Source: Oscillospiraceae bacterium | GTDB lineage: Bacteria > Bacillota > Clostridia > Oscillospirales > Acutalibacteraceae | Length of the DNA: 64,000 nucleotides | Direction of reading: 5' to 3' | Assembly: GCA_029219165.1 (NCBI GenBank) | Contig: JAQXSW010000012.1 | Coordinates: 1-64,000, forward strand | Shown here: one piece after another, positions 25,816 to 35,354 of the stretch | Layout: each line of letters starts with the position of its first letter | How positions within the stretch are numbered: the first letter of the stretch is position 1 | Program-made: the position numbers and the translations under genes | The notes under the pieces: generated by a model | Databases searched by the model: none | What the model was told of the DNA's origin: nothing | Seen by the model: only the letters and a program-made list of their open reading frames with translations

Positions 25816-26694
25816 CTAAGTAATATTTTGAAACCCTATTACTTCACCCATTTTAATTGGAGTTTCAATGTCTATTGCAGTGTTAGTCCAAAGTCTATCC
25901 TTAAGTTTTACGGCGTCCTTTTTAAAAAATAGAACTATAGTAGATCCGCCGTATTCAAAACGACCTTTTTCAGCTCCGCGTTCACAAGCACAGGCACCGT
26001 GATAATTGCTGATTTGTCCAACTAATAGGGCACCGACTTCCATGTGGATTACATCGCCAAAATTTTCAGTGTGAATAATACAGTATTCTCTGCAGTTTTC
26101 TTTAAACACTTCCACGTGGTCAAAAGCAAGAGGATTTACAGTGTGCAACACGCCTGGGATAAAAGTGTTTTCTGTTTTGGTTCCGTTATCTATATAACAG
26201 TATCTGTGATAATTGTCTACGCTAAGGCGAATAACAACACAATTACCACCTTTGTATTCCTCTGCAAGTTCTCTGTTTCTGAGAATGCTGTACATTGTGT
26301 ACTGAGAACCCTTAATAGGAAAAACGGTTTCTTCGTTAATAGGATAAACAGAAATTTTTCCGTCACAAGGGGAAATGAGGTGTTCCGGAGTATAGTCAAT
26401 TTCTCTATTTTCTGCCTTTATTTGACGAGTAAAGAAGTCATTAAAGCAGTCAAAAACTCTATCCTCATATTCGTCTAAGTCTATACCGTTTAGTTTCATA
26501 AAAGGTACAATAATAGGCTTTGAATACTTAGAGTCCATAATTCTTCCGACAAAAGCCGAAAAAGCGGGAATGGTTAACGCCTTTAGCAGTAACCTTCCCA
26601 CCTTGGTTTCATACAATTTTCTTAAGAATCTGTTTGATTTTTGAAGATTCTTTTTCTTTTTTTTAGCTTTTATCAGTTTTTTAATTGGGTTCAT
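25816..26694 (-). CDS. psd: phosphatidylserine decarboxylase
   Basis: 292 residues. The C-terminal YGGSTIVLF supplies the G-S-T self-cleavage motif, where the serine becomes the pyruvoyl group. LSVDNYHRYCYID and HTVNPLAF hold the conserved histidines, and CDGKISVY the usual DGKI motif. It makes phosphatidylethanolamine at the membrane. A very basic N-terminus (KKLIKAKKKKKN) precedes a likely amphipathic or membrane segment. It lies 29 bases after pssA, which makes its substrate. Confidence 0.95.
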   Translation of the reverse strand: MNPIKKLIKAKKKKKNLQKSNRFLRKLYETKVGRLLLKALTIPAFSAFVGRIMDSKYSKPIIVPFMKLNGIDLDEYEDRVFDCFNDFFTRQIKAENREIDYTPEHLISPCDGKISVYPINEETVFPIKGSQYTMYSILRNRELAEEYKGGNCVVIRLSVDNYHRYCYIDNGTKTENTFIPGVLHTVNPLAFDHVEVFKENCREYCIIHTENFGDVIHMEVGALLVGQISNYHGACACERGAEKGRFEYGGSTIVLFFKKDAVKLKDRLWTNTAIDIETPIKMGEVIGFQNIT

Positions 26695-26723
26695 TTAGAC
26701 TCTCCAATATTAAGTAGTTTGTG

Positions 26724-27350
26724 TTATAAAACATAAATAAGAATTACTGCAATAGCAAGAATAATTCCTATAACTACTTGTGAATATACAAATGCTTTTT
26801 TGTTAGGCTTTTTGAAGCTAAAGTTTGTAACGAACAGGATTGCAATAATAATAAGGTAAATATGGTAGCATGTAGGGAAATGTGTTCCGAGAAGTGGTTT
26901 TAAACAATAAAAAGCAGGAACTAAAAGAGCTGTTGATGTAACAGGGAGACCATGGTAAATTGTTGGACCTCCTGTGTTTTCATGCTGCCTGTTGATTTCA
27001 AGAACATTGAAGAATGCAAGCCTAATTACACCGCATAAAACAATGAGGCACGCTGCAAATGTTACAAGAATTCTGTTTCCGCCAAGACAGAAGCCGATTG
27101 TTGCAGGAAGAACGGTGAATGCAACAAGGTCACAAAGAGAGTCAATTTGAATACCGAAACTCTTCATGTCATCAGTTCTGTTTTTCATAGCTCTTGCCAC
27201 GCGCCCGTCAAAGAGGTCACAGAATCCGGAAAATAGAAGGCAAATTAGAGCAACTAAAATATTACCTGAAACTGCAAAGGTAATACCAATTACAGCAGAA
27301 ACAAGACTCATATATGTAAGAATAACTGAGTAGTTATAAAAACCGATCAA
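26724..27350 (-). CDS. pssA: CDP-diacylglycerol-serine O-phosphatidyltransferase
   Basis: 208 residues with about six membrane spans. The CDP-alcohol phosphatidyltransferase motif reads DLFDGRVARAMKNR...FGIQIDSLCD, with all its aspartates. It makes phosphatidylserine for the Psd step downstream. I choose TTG 27350 (MIGFYNYSVIL) because GGGGG stands 8 bases before it; a TTG at 27365 in the same frame has no room for a ribosome binding site. Confidence 0.93.
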   Translation of the reverse strand: MIGFYNYSVILTYMSLVSAVIGITFAVSGNILVALICLLFSGFCDLFDGRVARAMKNRTDDMKSFGIQIDSLCDLVAFTVLPATIGFCLGGNRILVTFAACLIVLCGVIRLAFFNVLEINRQHENTGGPTIYHGLPVTSTALLVPAFYCLKPLLGTHFPTCYHIYLIIIAILFVTNFSFKKPNKKAFVYSQVVIGIILAIAVILIYVL

Positions 27351-27380
27351 AATTAATTCCCCCAAAAAAATTGTCGATTT

Positions 27381-27419
27381 ATTCTATCACAACAATAGTT
27401 CAATTACAATATATTGTAA
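27381..27419 (-). promoter_or_regulatory. pssA-psd promoter with perfect palindrome over the -35
   Basis: On the minus strand TTGTAA (27404-27409), 17 bases, TAGAAT (27381-27386). The -35 is one half of a perfect 16-base palindrome TTACAATATATTGTAA (27404-27419), a plausible operator for a regulator of phospholipid synthesis. The regulator is not known. Confidence 0.6.
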
Positions 27420-27426
27420 AATTACA

Positions 27427-27462
27427 AAAGAGTTAAGAAAAAATAATGTTTCTTAACTCTTT
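27427..27462 (-). terminator. terminator of the aromatic operon
   Basis: AAAGAGTTAAGAA and TTCTTAACTCTTT form a 13-base stem about 20 bases after the aroE-aroK stop; a T-rich stretch follows on the minus strand. Confidence 0.8.
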
Positions 27463-27483
27463 AATAATTCAATATTCCGGTAA

Positions 27484-28743
27484 TTAAAGTTTATTTAGAA
27501 TTTCTCTTGCAGCTTCTTCAATTGTTCCGTCGTTTTGAATTTCAATATCACAGAATTCTTGGTAAAAAGGAAGACGGATTTTTTGCATTTCTTTAAGAGC
27601 TTCCGGACTTTTTGAAAGGGGACGACCATCTGTTGCAAGAAGTTCAGTTTCCCTGTGAATAAAGAAAATACGACCATTCTGATGAAGGCTTGGATAGTTG
27701 TCCGGATTTAAAATTGCCCCGCCGCCAAGTGCAAGTATTTTACCGGAAGATTTTCCCGCTTCCAAAATTACCTCATGTTCATATGTGCGGAATGGTAATT
27801 CACCCTGTTTTCTGAATATTTCAGGAATTGACATTCGAGTTTTCTTTTCAATTACGGAATCTGTATCTATTATTTCTCTGCCGGAAAGTTCAGAGAGTTT
27901 TTTTGCAATTGTGCTCTTGCCGCAACCGGGCATACCAATAAGTACAATGTTCATGGATTCACGTCTTAACTCGTTTACAATTTTATTTGTGACAGAATCA
28001 TCTAGCTTATCATCTGTAAAGAGCTCATATGCGGCTTTCGCTTGTGCAACAAGCATATGAAGGCCACCAAGATGGGGAATGCCAAGTTGTTCTGCATCTA
28101 AAAGAAGACCTGTTAAATCCGGATTGTAGATTAAATCAAGAACTCCGCTAAGGTGAGGAAATGCGCGGATATCAAGGGGCTTTTCAAGATTATTTGGATA
28201 CATTCCGACAGGAGTTGTATTTACAATGATATCTGTATTTGAGTGCAAGTGGAGGTTGTCATAACTGTTTCCACCGTTTCTGGATATAACAATAACTTCG
28301 CGTGCCCCAAGATCATTAAGAGCACAGACTACAGCTTTTGATGCGCCGCCACTACCAAGAACAAGCACTTTTTTGCCTTTTACATTTATTCCCGATGCAT
28401 ACACCATGTACTTAAATCCGGTATAGTCGGTGTTATAAGCTGCAATTTTACCGTCACGTATAACAAGTGTATTTGCAGCACCAATTGTAAGTACTTCCGG
28501 TGAAATATCGTCACAGAATGCAAGAACTGTTTGTTTATATGGAATGGTTACATTCAAACCACATAGGTTTTCTGTTTTAAGGAGCAATCCAATATCCTCT
28601 GGCTCGCATTCAAACAGACCGTATTTATAGTGCTTCTTCCCATAAGTTCCAAGTTTTTCATGGATTTGTGGAGAGTAGCTATGAGAGAGTTTACGGCCCA
28701 AAAGACCGTATATTTTTTCACCTGGTTCAAAACTCGTAGTCAT
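27484..28743 (-). CDS. aroE: bifunctional shikimate dehydrogenase / shikimate kinase
   Basis: 419 residues in one frame. Residues 1 to about 265 are AroE (LLGRKLSHSYSPQIHEKL, CGLNVTIPYKQ, NTDYTGF, VLGSGGASKAVV, NTTPVGMYPN). Residues from about 268 are AroK, beginning at MNIVLIGMPGCGKSTIAKKL with a Walker A P-loop, TDSVIEKK, ELPFRTYEHE, ALGGGAI and RPL. The order differs from the fungal AROM protein. It reduces 3-dehydroshikimate and phosphorylates shikimate, two consecutive steps. Last gene of the operon; AGGAGA precedes the start. Confidence 0.95.
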   Translation of the reverse strand: MTTSFEPGEKIYGLLGRKLSHSYSPQIHEKLGTYGKKHYKYGLFECEPEDIGLLLKTENLCGLNVTIPYKQTVLAFCDDISPEVLTIGAANTLVIRDGKIAAYNTDYTGFKYMVYASGINVKGKKVLVLGSGGASKAVVCALNDLGAREVIVISRNGGNSYDNLHLHSNTDIIVNTTPVGMYPNNLEKPLDIRAFPHLSGVLDLIYNPDLTGLLLDAEQLGIPHLGGLHMLVAQAKAAYELFTDDKLDDSVTNKIVNELRRESMNIVLIGMPGCGKSTIAKKLSELSGREIIDTDSVIEKKTRMSIPEIFRKQGELPFRTYEHEVILEAGKSSGKILALGGGAILNPDNYPSLHQNGRIFFIHRETELLATDGRPLSKSPEALKEMQKIRLPFYQEFCDIEIQNDGTIEEAAREILNKL

Positions 28744-28799
28744 TGTAATATCTCCTATATATGCACATGATTATAAAATAGATTATATTTCAAGTTTCA

Positions 28800-29951
28800 T
28801 TAAGTCTCAAAATAGTTTCCAAGGAACTTAAATGTTCCGCAGGTCTGTTCAAGTTCTGATATCATTGAAAGAACCCCGGGTTCATTAACTGATGCTTCTA
28901 TGTCTAAGAAGAAAATAAATTCAAAGTCATGTCCGGGAATAGGGCAACTTTCAAGTTTAATGAGATTAATTCCAAGTGCCGAGAACTTTGCAAGAATATC
29001 ATAAAGAGCACCCGGTTTATGTGGTGTTGTAAGAATGAGGCTGATTTTATTTGCTCCGGGGAAAATTTGTGGTGTCTTTGAAATGCACACAAATCTTGTG
29101 TAGTTGTTTTCACTGTTTTGAATGTTATCATTTACAGTCTTAAGTCCGTAGAGTTCTGCACACGAGTGTGAAGAAATTGAGGCAACATTTGGGTTTTCTG
29201 ACTCTGCAACCATTTTTGCGGCAATTGCTGTATTTGGTGCAGGAATGACTTTGATCTTGTCTCCAAAACGTTTTAAGAATTTGCTGCATTGGATAATTGC
29301 CTGCTCATGTGAATAGATTTCCTCAATTTTACTTGGATCTGCGCCCGGCTTCATAAGTAACTCATGGCGAACAAGTATTTTTTGACTTCTAATGATTGAA
29401 ACATTGTGTTTCTGTAGGAGGTCATAAACAGCACGAACAGAACCACCGGAACTGTTTTCTAACGGTACAATACCATACTGTACAATTCCGTCCTCAACTG
29501 CATCAAATACTGCATCAAAACTCTTCATGAACATTACGTCTCCGCAAGGGAATATAAGGTCAGCTGCTTCCCCGGAATATGCGCCTTCAACACCCTGACA
29601 TGCCACAGTTCCAAATTTAGGGAAAGTAGATTCTGATGGTAGGATTGATTTTCGGATTGTTTCAATAGTTGATGTTACAGGAGGAATGAATTCACCCTGA
29701 TATGCCTTGCTCAGATCCATCATTAGAGAAAAAAATCTATGTGCATATAGTTTTTTGTCTCCGCTTTTATTTGAAACATCGGAAAGGATTTCTCTTTCTC
29801 TTTGCTTATTGAGAATAGGGAGGCCGTTTGCATTTTTATATTCGGCAACCTCTTTAGCAAGTTCCATTCTTTTTAAGAAGAGCTCAAGTATTTCGTTATC
29901 CGTGATGTCAATTTCGTCACGAATTTCTTTTATATCTCTTACGTTATCCAT
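28800..29951 (-). CDS. pheA: bifunctional chorismate mutase / prephenate dehydratase
   Basis: 383 residues. Residues 1-90 are an AroQ-type chorismate mutase (IRDEIDITDNEILELFLKRM). About 105-295 is the prephenate dehydratase domain (VACQGVEGAYSGEAA, PLENSSGGSVRAVYDLL, CISKT). The rest is an ACT domain with the GALYDIL and ESCPIPGHDFEFIFF motifs that bind phenylalanine. It turns chorismate into phenylpyruvate and is likely feedback-inhibited by Phe. Start 29951 (MDNVRDI) has GGAGG 8 bases upstream and overlaps aroC by 8 bases. Confidence 0.95.
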   Translation of the reverse strand: MDNVRDIKEIRDEIDITDNEILELFLKRMELAKEVAEYKNANGLPILNKQREREILSDVSNKSGDKKLYAHRFFSLMMDLSKAYQGEFIPPVTSTIETIRKSILPSESTFPKFGTVACQGVEGAYSGEAADLIFPCGDVMFMKSFDAVFDAVEDGIVQYGIVPLENSSGGSVRAVYDLLQKHNVSIIRSQKILVRHELLMKPGADPSKIEEIYSHEQAIIQCSKFLKRFGDKIKVIPAPNTAIAAKMVAESENPNVASISSHSCAELYGLKTVNDNIQNSENNYTRFVCISKTPQIFPGANKISLILTTPHKPGALYDILAKFSALGINLIKLESCPIPGHDFEFIFFLDIEASVNEPGVLSMISELEQTCGTFKFLGNYFET

Positions 29952-31047
29952 TTTGATTTCCTCCGAGCATATCAAGAATTACTGTTGCTGCGACTGCTTC
30001 AACTACAGGTACCGCACGTATAACAATACAAGGGTCATGTCTGCCTTTTATTTCAAGAGTTGTTTCCTTCATGGTTTCAAGTTCAACACTTTTTTGTGGA
30101 AGGGAAATTGAAGGTGTCGGTTTAAATGCAACACGGAATACAATTGGCATGCCACTTGTAATTCCACCAAGTGCACCACCGTGATTATTTGTTTCTGTCA
30201 TGACTTTTCCATCACGTACTATGAATGGGTCATTGTTTTGAGAACCTTTAAGGGTAGAACATTCAAATCCGTTTCCAAACTCAATACCTTTAACTGCCGG
30301 AATTCCAAATATTGCCGCAGCAAGTCGGTTTTCAATACCACCGAACATTGGCTCGCCAAGTCCTACAGGAACGCCTGTTATTACACATTCAATTGTTCCG
30401 CCTATTGAGTCTCCCTCCGCACGTACTTGTTCAATTTTTTCACGCATACGCTCGCCTGCGTCGTCATCAATTACAGGAACTTCTTTTGCGGCAATTGTTT
30501 CAAACAGTTCTTTTTTTGGAATTAACGGAAATCGAACATCATGAATTCCACCAACGGATTCAACATGTGCGCCTATATTTATTCCTTTTTTGTCTAAAAC
30601 TTGGAGTGCCATGCCACCTGCAATACAGAGGGGAGCGGTAAGACGACCTGAAAAGTGTCCACCGCCGCGCATATCAAGCTGTCCGTTAAATTTTTCATGT
30701 GCCGTGAAATCTGCATGTGCAGGACGCGGAACTGTTTTTAAGTTGTCATAGTCGTTTGAACGTGTATTGGTATTCCATATTATTGCACGAATTTTTTCAC
30801 CGTTTGTAACTCCGGATTCAGAAAGTCCGGATTCAAAGTTTGGAATGTCGCCCTCTGCGCGTGGGGTGGACATTTTATTTTTTCCGGGCTTACGTCTTTC
30901 AAGAAATTTATTTAATCTTTGAAGATCTATCTTTTCATCCTTTGGGAAGCCGTCTATTTCAACGCCGATATTGTCTCCGTGGGATTTTCCGAATACTTTA
31001 ATTTTAAGGTTTTCACCATATTCTGATGAGTTCTCAATTAGTGGCAT
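29944..31047 (-). CDS. aroC: chorismate synthase
   Basis: 367 residues. GKSHGDNIGVEIDGFP near the N-terminus, RRKPGKNKMSTPRAEGD, RPAHADFTAHEKF, MRGGGHFSGRLTA and NDPF follow the AroC signatures, including the flavin and phosphate-binding histidines and arginines. It eliminates phosphate from EPSP to give chorismate. The start overlaps aroA by 10 bases. Confidence 0.97.
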   Translation of the reverse strand: MPLIENSSEYGENLKIKVFGKSHGDNIGVEIDGFPKDEKIDLQRLNKFLERRKPGKNKMSTPRAEGDIPNFESGLSESGVTNGEKIRAIIWNTNTRSNDYDNLKTVPRPAHADFTAHEKFNGQLDMRGGGHFSGRLTAPLCIAGGMALQVLDKKGINIGAHVESVGGIHDVRFPLIPKKELFETIAAKEVPVIDDDAGERMREKIEQVRAEGDSIGGTIECVITGVPVGLGEPMFGGIENRLAAAIFGIPAVKGIEFGNGFECSTLKGSQNNDPFIVRDGKVMTETNNHGGALGGITSGMPIVFRVAFKPTPSISLPQKSVELETMKETTLEIKGRHDPCIVIRAVPVVEAVAATVILDMLGGNQNG

Positions 31048-32255
31048 TGAATTTCACCTCCAAGTTTTTTGTAGTCGTCAAAGAATGTAGGGTATGATTT
31101 GTTTATTGCTTCTGCACCTAGGATTGTAACCGGTCCTGTGCAAGAGGTGGCGGCTATACTTGCTGCCATTACAATTCTATGGTCATTTTCAGAATTTACG
31201 GTGCCCCCTGAAAGTGTAGACGGATAGATAATAATTCCTTCCGGCTTTTCTTCAGCTTTGCCACCGAGGTCATTTATCATGTTGCAAACAGACGTTAGTC
31301 TGTCACTTTCCTTTATTCTGAGTCTTTTGCCGTCAATGAATTCAGTCTTTTCCGGCGCAAAACAAGCAGCCACCGCCATAATAGGGAGAAGGTCGGGAAT
31401 TTCCTGAAGACTTATAGTTGCATTTCCCTTTGAAATGTTTATAAGCATAGAAATTATAGCCTTGTCTCCTTGAGGCGATTCATTCGTAAGGTTCAAAACG
31501 GATACTTCTTGTCCAAGACTTTTCAATGCCAGGAAAAATGCTGCATTTGACCAGTCACCATCAGCAATAACTGTTCCGGGAGACTGATATTTTGTGTCAT
31601 TTGGAACTATATATCCGTTTTCTGTTTTTTCAATATATACATTGAATTTCTGCATGGCAGAAATTGTTATGTCAATATAGGCGGCAGACTGGAGCGGCGA
31701 AGTCAGAATAATTTCTGACCTGCCCTCTATGGCTGCCAATGAAAGGAGAAGTCCGGTTATATATTGCGAGCTAACATTTCCCGGTAAATAGTATTTACCG
31801 GACTTAAGTTTGCCGCAAATAGTAAACGGAAGTGTAGGAGCAGAGAAAGTAACACCGCCGCTTTCCATAGCTTCACGGAGCTCTTTAATAGGACGGCTTG
31901 GAAGCCGTCCACTGCCTGTGAATGAAGCGGATTCACAGACTGCTGAGGCTACCGGAAGCATAAAGCGAAGCGTTGACCCGCTTTCTCTGCAGTCAAGAAT
32001 GTTGTCGTTTGCTTCACGTATTGGTACTATGTGAATTTTTTCATTCGTGGTAATAGTTGCACCAAGTGAGTTTAGACAGGAAATGGTAGCTTTTATGTCT
32101 TCAGAAAGCCTTTCTGTTGTCATACTGCCGGAGAGTATTATATCTGTCTCTTTGTCTGAAAGGGCAGCACATATAAGAAGTCTGTGTAAATCTGATTTTG
32201 ATCCAATGGCATAAACAGAACCGTAAAGCTTTGAAGGTTTTATTGTCACATCCAT
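31038..32255 (-). CDS. aroA: EPSP synthase (3-phosphoshikimate 1-carboxyvinyltransferase)
   Basis: 405 residues, slightly shorter than the usual 430. SKSDLHRLLICAALS holds the shikimate-phosphate-binding KSxxxR, ESGSTLRFMLPVAS corresponds to the N-A-GTA(A)xR region (here ESGSTLRF), and RIKESDRL and DHRIVMAASIA are typical late motifs. The S-G-S-T form belongs to a class II-like variant of the phosphoenolpyruvate site. It joins shikimate-3-phosphate with phosphoenolpyruvate. Confidence 0.94.
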   Translation of the reverse strand: MDVTIKPSKLYGSVYAIGSKSDLHRLLICAALSDKETDIILSGSMTTERLSEDIKATISCLNSLGATITTNEKIHIVPIREANDNILDCRESGSTLRFMLPVASAVCESASFTGSGRLPSRPIKELREAMESGGVTFSAPTLPFTICGKLKSGKYYLPGNVSSQYITGLLLSLAAIEGRSEIILTSPLQSAAYIDITISAMQKFNVYIEKTENGYIVPNDTKYQSPGTVIADGDWSNAAFFLALKSLGQEVSVLNLTNESPQGDKAIISMLINISKGNATISLQEIPDLLPIMAVAACFAPEKTEFIDGKRLRIKESDRLTSVCNMINDLGGKAEEKPEGIIIYPSTLSGGTVNSENDHRIVMAASIAATSCTGPVTILGAEAINKSYPTFFDDYKKLGGEIQCH

Positions 32256-32286
32256 TTTCTCACTTCCAATCTAAACGAATTATATA

Positions 32287-33372
32287 TTAAAGAATAATGT
32301 AGTTTGAAAATTCATCTGCATTAATTTCAAGAAGACTGCATTTATCTTTTCTTTCAGGCATTACAAGAGTAAGCTTTTTGCCGTTTCTTTTTTTATCTTT
32401 TGCAGCAGGGGCTAAAAGTTCCTCTTTTGTAAAAGAAAGATTATCCGGAATACCGGTAGGTAGACCAACTTTATTAAGGAGATTACAAATGTAGTTGTAA
32501 GTTCCGGGTTCTGTGTGTCCAAGTTTTTCTCCTGCTTTTGCAATTAAAGCCATTCCGGCAGCAACACCGTATCCATGAGACACTTTGAAGTTTGCACACT
32601 GTTCAATGCTGTGCCCAATTGTATGGCCAAGATTTAAGAACTTCCTGTCTCCGTTGTCAAATTCGTCACGTATAACAAAATCTGCTTTCATTTTCACAGA
32701 CTCAGTAATTATTTCAGGTAGAATATCTTTGATATTTTCGTATGTATAAGGAACAGACAAATCCTCATATATTTTAAGAATTTCCTTGTTTCCAAGTATT
32801 CCGTATTTAATAACTTCTGCAGTTCCATCTACAAGAAACTTTTGCGGAAGTGTAGATATAGCATTTGTGTCACAAATAACAGTGAGTGGTTGCAAAAATG
32901 CACCTGCAAGATTTTTTCCCGCTTTAAGGTCTATAGCTGTTTTACCACCAACGGAAGAGTCGACCGCAGCAAGAAGACTTGTTGGTACTTGAATGAATGG
33001 AATTCCACGGAGAAAGGATGCTGCGGCAAAACCTGTTATGTCCCCAACAACACCGCCGCCAAGAGCAAGCAGGCAGTCACTGCGTGTAATTTCATTTTCA
33101 GCAAGAAATTCCCAAATGCTTGAAATTGTACTTACGTTCTTAGATTCCTCTCCGGCAGGAAATGCAAAACTTACTGAAGTAAATCCTGCGCTTGAAAGGG
33201 ACTCTGAAACAGTATTAAGGTAAAGAGGTGCAACATTTGAGTCTGAAATAATTCCGACTTTACATGGTTTTATAAGTTTAGCCAGAATTTTTCCGCAGGC
33301 ATTCATAAGACCCGGACCCACGTGTACAACATATTCTTTTGAAGTCTTAACTATAACGTTTGTTGTATTCAT
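32287..33372 (-). CDS. aroB: 3-dehydroquinate synthase
   Basis: 361 residues. GGGVVGDITGFAAASFLRGI and QVPTSLLAAVDSSVGGKTAID hold the NAD and substrate sites; the zinc ligands are the Glu in GTAEVIKYG and His in LNLGHTIGHSIE. It cyclises DAHP to 3-dehydroquinate. It lies 12 bases after tyrA. Confidence 0.96.
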   Translation of the reverse strand: MNTTNVIVKTSKEYVVHVGPGLMNACGKILAKLIKPCKVGIISDSNVAPLYLNTVSESLSSAGFTSVSFAFPAGEESKNVSTISSIWEFLAENEITRSDCLLALGGGVVGDITGFAAASFLRGIPFIQVPTSLLAAVDSSVGGKTAIDLKAGKNLAGAFLQPLTVICDTNAISTLPQKFLVDGTAEVIKYGILGNKEILKIYEDLSVPYTYENIKDILPEIITESVKMKADFVIRDEFDNGDRKFLNLGHTIGHSIEQCANFKVSHGYGVAAGMALIAKAGEKLGHTEPGTYNYICNLLNKVGLPTGIPDNLSFTKEELLAPAAKDKKRNGKKLTLVMPERKDKCSLLEINADEFSNYIIL

Positions 33373-33384
33373 CCTAAAACCTCT

Positions 33385-34254
33385 TTACTTATTTTCTTTA
33401 AAACTTTTTTCACCGCGTTGGTTAAGTTTAATTTCAAGCCCTTCGTTCAAAAGTTCATGAAGCTTGTCTTTGTCTCTATTATGAATTGCATTGTAGTAGT
33501 CCTGAAGATTACCAATGAGCTCATTAAGCTCTACTTCCAAATTATCTGCGTTGTCTAAAAACAATTCTGTCCACATATCAGGGTCAAGGCGTGCAACACG
33601 AGTCATATCTCTGTAACTGCCGGCGGAGAAGCCCATATAACTGCGGGAAGTAGGGGATTTAATATATGCGGAAGAAGTAACGTGTGCAAGCTGCGATGTA
33701 TACGCAATAATTCTGTCATGCTCTGCCTTGTCTGAAAATACTATAGTTCTAAAACCGATCTTTTTATAAAAAGTCTTTAAAGTATCCATTATGTGTATGT
33801 CAGTACCTGTCGGTGGACATAAAATCATTGAGGCATTGCCATAAAGGTGGTCGGAGGCATTTTTAAATCCAGCAACTTCTTTACCTGCCATAGGATGCCC
33901 GCCCACGTAAATGAATCCGTTGTCTTTAGCAATTTGTTCAATTTCATCCATAACAACTCTTTTTACACCACATAGGTCTACCAGCATAGAGTCTTTTCTA
34001 AAGTACTGTGCATTTTCTTTTACCCAGTTTATAAGTGCCAAAGGAGTAATTGCAATCATAACAAGGTCACAATCTTTAATACGTTCCCTGGTCAGTGGAC
34101 CATCAATACTGCCTGACATTTCTGCAAGAGCCATAGTTTCTTTTGAAAGGTCAATACCGTATACAATGCACTGCGTTTTACTTTTTATTGTTTTTACCAT
34201 TGAACCGCCGATAAGTCCAAGACCTACGACACCAACTGTTTTAATTTCAGACAT
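33385..34254 (-). CDS. tyrA: prephenate dehydrogenase
   Basis: 289 residues. NAD-binding VGVVGLGLIGGSMVK at the start, DLCGVKRVV, GGHPMAGKEVAGF (the catalytic histidine region) and AYTSQLAHVTSSAY. No C-terminal ACT domain is evident, so feedback by tyrosine is not obvious. It leads from prephenate to 4-hydroxyphenylpyruvate. Start 34254 (MSEIKTV) is preceded by AAAGGAAG; a longer frame to 34275 lies inside the upstream gene. Confidence 0.93.
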   Translation of the reverse strand: MSEIKTVGVVGLGLIGGSMVKTIKSKTQCIVYGIDLSKETMALAEMSGSIDGPLTRERIKDCDLVMIAITPLALINWVKENAQYFRKDSMLVDLCGVKRVVMDEIEQIAKDNGFIYVGGHPMAGKEVAGFKNASDHLYGNASMILCPPTGTDIHIMDTLKTFYKKIGFRTIVFSDKAEHDRIIAYTSQLAHVTSSAYIKSPTSRSYMGFSAGSYRDMTRVARLDPDMWTELFLDNADNLEVELNELIGNLQDYYNAIHNRDKDKLHELLNEGLEIKLNQRGEKSFKENK

Positions 34255-34267
34255 CTTTTTTCTTCCT

Positions 34268-35272
34268 TTATGCATTTATAACAGCGTGAACTGCTGAAAC
34301 TTTTTTAGCAAGTGTGTCAAATGCTTCCGGTTTTAGTGACTGAGGCCCATCACAAAGAGCATGTTCAGGATCATTGTGAACCTCTATAATTAGCCCGTCA
34401 CATCCTGCGGCAGTTGCAGCAAGTGAAAGGGGCTCTACAAGGTCATATCTGCCTCCGGAATGTGAAGGGTCAACAATGACAGGGAGGTGAGAGAGTTTCT
34501 TAAGAGCGGGTACGGAAGCAACGTCCATTGTATTTCTTGTATATGTTTCAAAAGTGCGAATGCCTCTTTCGCAGAGAATTACATTGTTATTTCCTTCAGC
34601 CATAATGTATTCTGCACTCATAAGAAGTTCTTCGTATGTTGCGGAAAGACCACGTTTTAAAAGAATTGGTTTTTGGGTTTTTCCAATTTGACGAAGGAGT
34701 TCAAAGTTTTGCATATTTCTTGCTCCTATTTGAATTACGTCAACATCAGAAAATAGATCAAGCTGGGAAATATCCATTATTTCAGTTACAATTGGAAGTC
34801 CTGTTGCCTTTTTTGCTTCAAGCAAAAACTCAATACCCTCGGCGCGAAGTCCCTGGAAAGAGTAAGGAGAAGTACGAGGTTTAAACGCGCCTCCTCTGAG
34901 GAGTTTTGCTCCTGTCTTCTTCACGGCTTCGGCTATTTCACACACTTGTTCCCTTGACTCTACCGAGCAAGGTCCTGCAATCAGCGTAAGCCCGCCTCCG
35001 CCGATTTTCACTCCATTCACATCAATAACCGTGTTGTTTGGATGGAACTTCCTGTTTGCATTTTTATATGGTTCTTGAATTCTTCTTACATCAGCAACAA
35101 TGTCAAGAGCAGAAATGAGATCTATATCAATTTGAGTTGTGTCACCAACAAGACCAAGGATTCTTTCGGTTGTACCTTGTGATTCATGTATAGAAATACC
35201 TTTTTCAAATACCCATGATTTAAAACTTTCCAGTTGTCTTTCATCCGGATTATCTTTTAAAATTACAATCAT
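34268..35272 (-). CDS. aroF: DAHP synthase with N-terminal ferredoxin-like domain
   Basis: 334 residues. About 1-70 is a ferredoxin-like regulatory domain (MIVILKDNPDERQLESFKSW), the rest the AroF-I-beta type barrel: LIAGPCSVESREQ, LRGGAFKPRTSPYSFQG, QIGARNMQN, LLKRGLSATYEE, LCERGIRTFE, VDPSHSGG. It condenses phosphoenolpyruvate and erythrose-4-phosphate, the entry step of the pathway. GGAGGG precedes the start. It is the first gene of the operon, just after the attenuator. Confidence 0.96.
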   Translation of the reverse strand: MIVILKDNPDERQLESFKSWVFEKGISIHESQGTTERILGLVGDTTQIDIDLISALDIVADVRRIQEPYKNANRKFHPNNTVIDVNGVKIGGGGLTLIAGPCSVESREQVCEIAEAVKKTGAKLLRGGAFKPRTSPYSFQGLRAEGIEFLLEAKKATGLPIVTEIMDISQLDLFSDVDVIQIGARNMQNFELLRQIGKTQKPILLKRGLSATYEELLMSAEYIMAEGNNNVILCERGIRTFETYTRNTMDVASVPALKKLSHLPVIVDPSHSGGRYDLVEPLSLAATAAGCDGLIIEVHNDPEHALCDGPQSLKPEAFDTLAKKVSAVHAVINA

Positions 35273-35286
35273 GACAGACCCTCCAA

Positions 35287-35319
35287 AAAATAAACCCCAC
35301 AGCCGTTTTGACTGTGAGG
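35287..35319 (-). terminator. attenuator terminator before aroF
   Basis: On the minus strand GCCTCACAG and CTGTGGGGT form a stem with one G-U pair and a nine-base loop, followed by TTTATTTTTT, 12 bases before the aroF ribosome binding site. Its place after a Phe/Tyr-rich leader peptide makes it a transcription attenuator. Confidence 0.8.
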
Positions 35320-35354
35320 CTCTTTAATGCTATATTTTTGCACAAAAGTAATTC

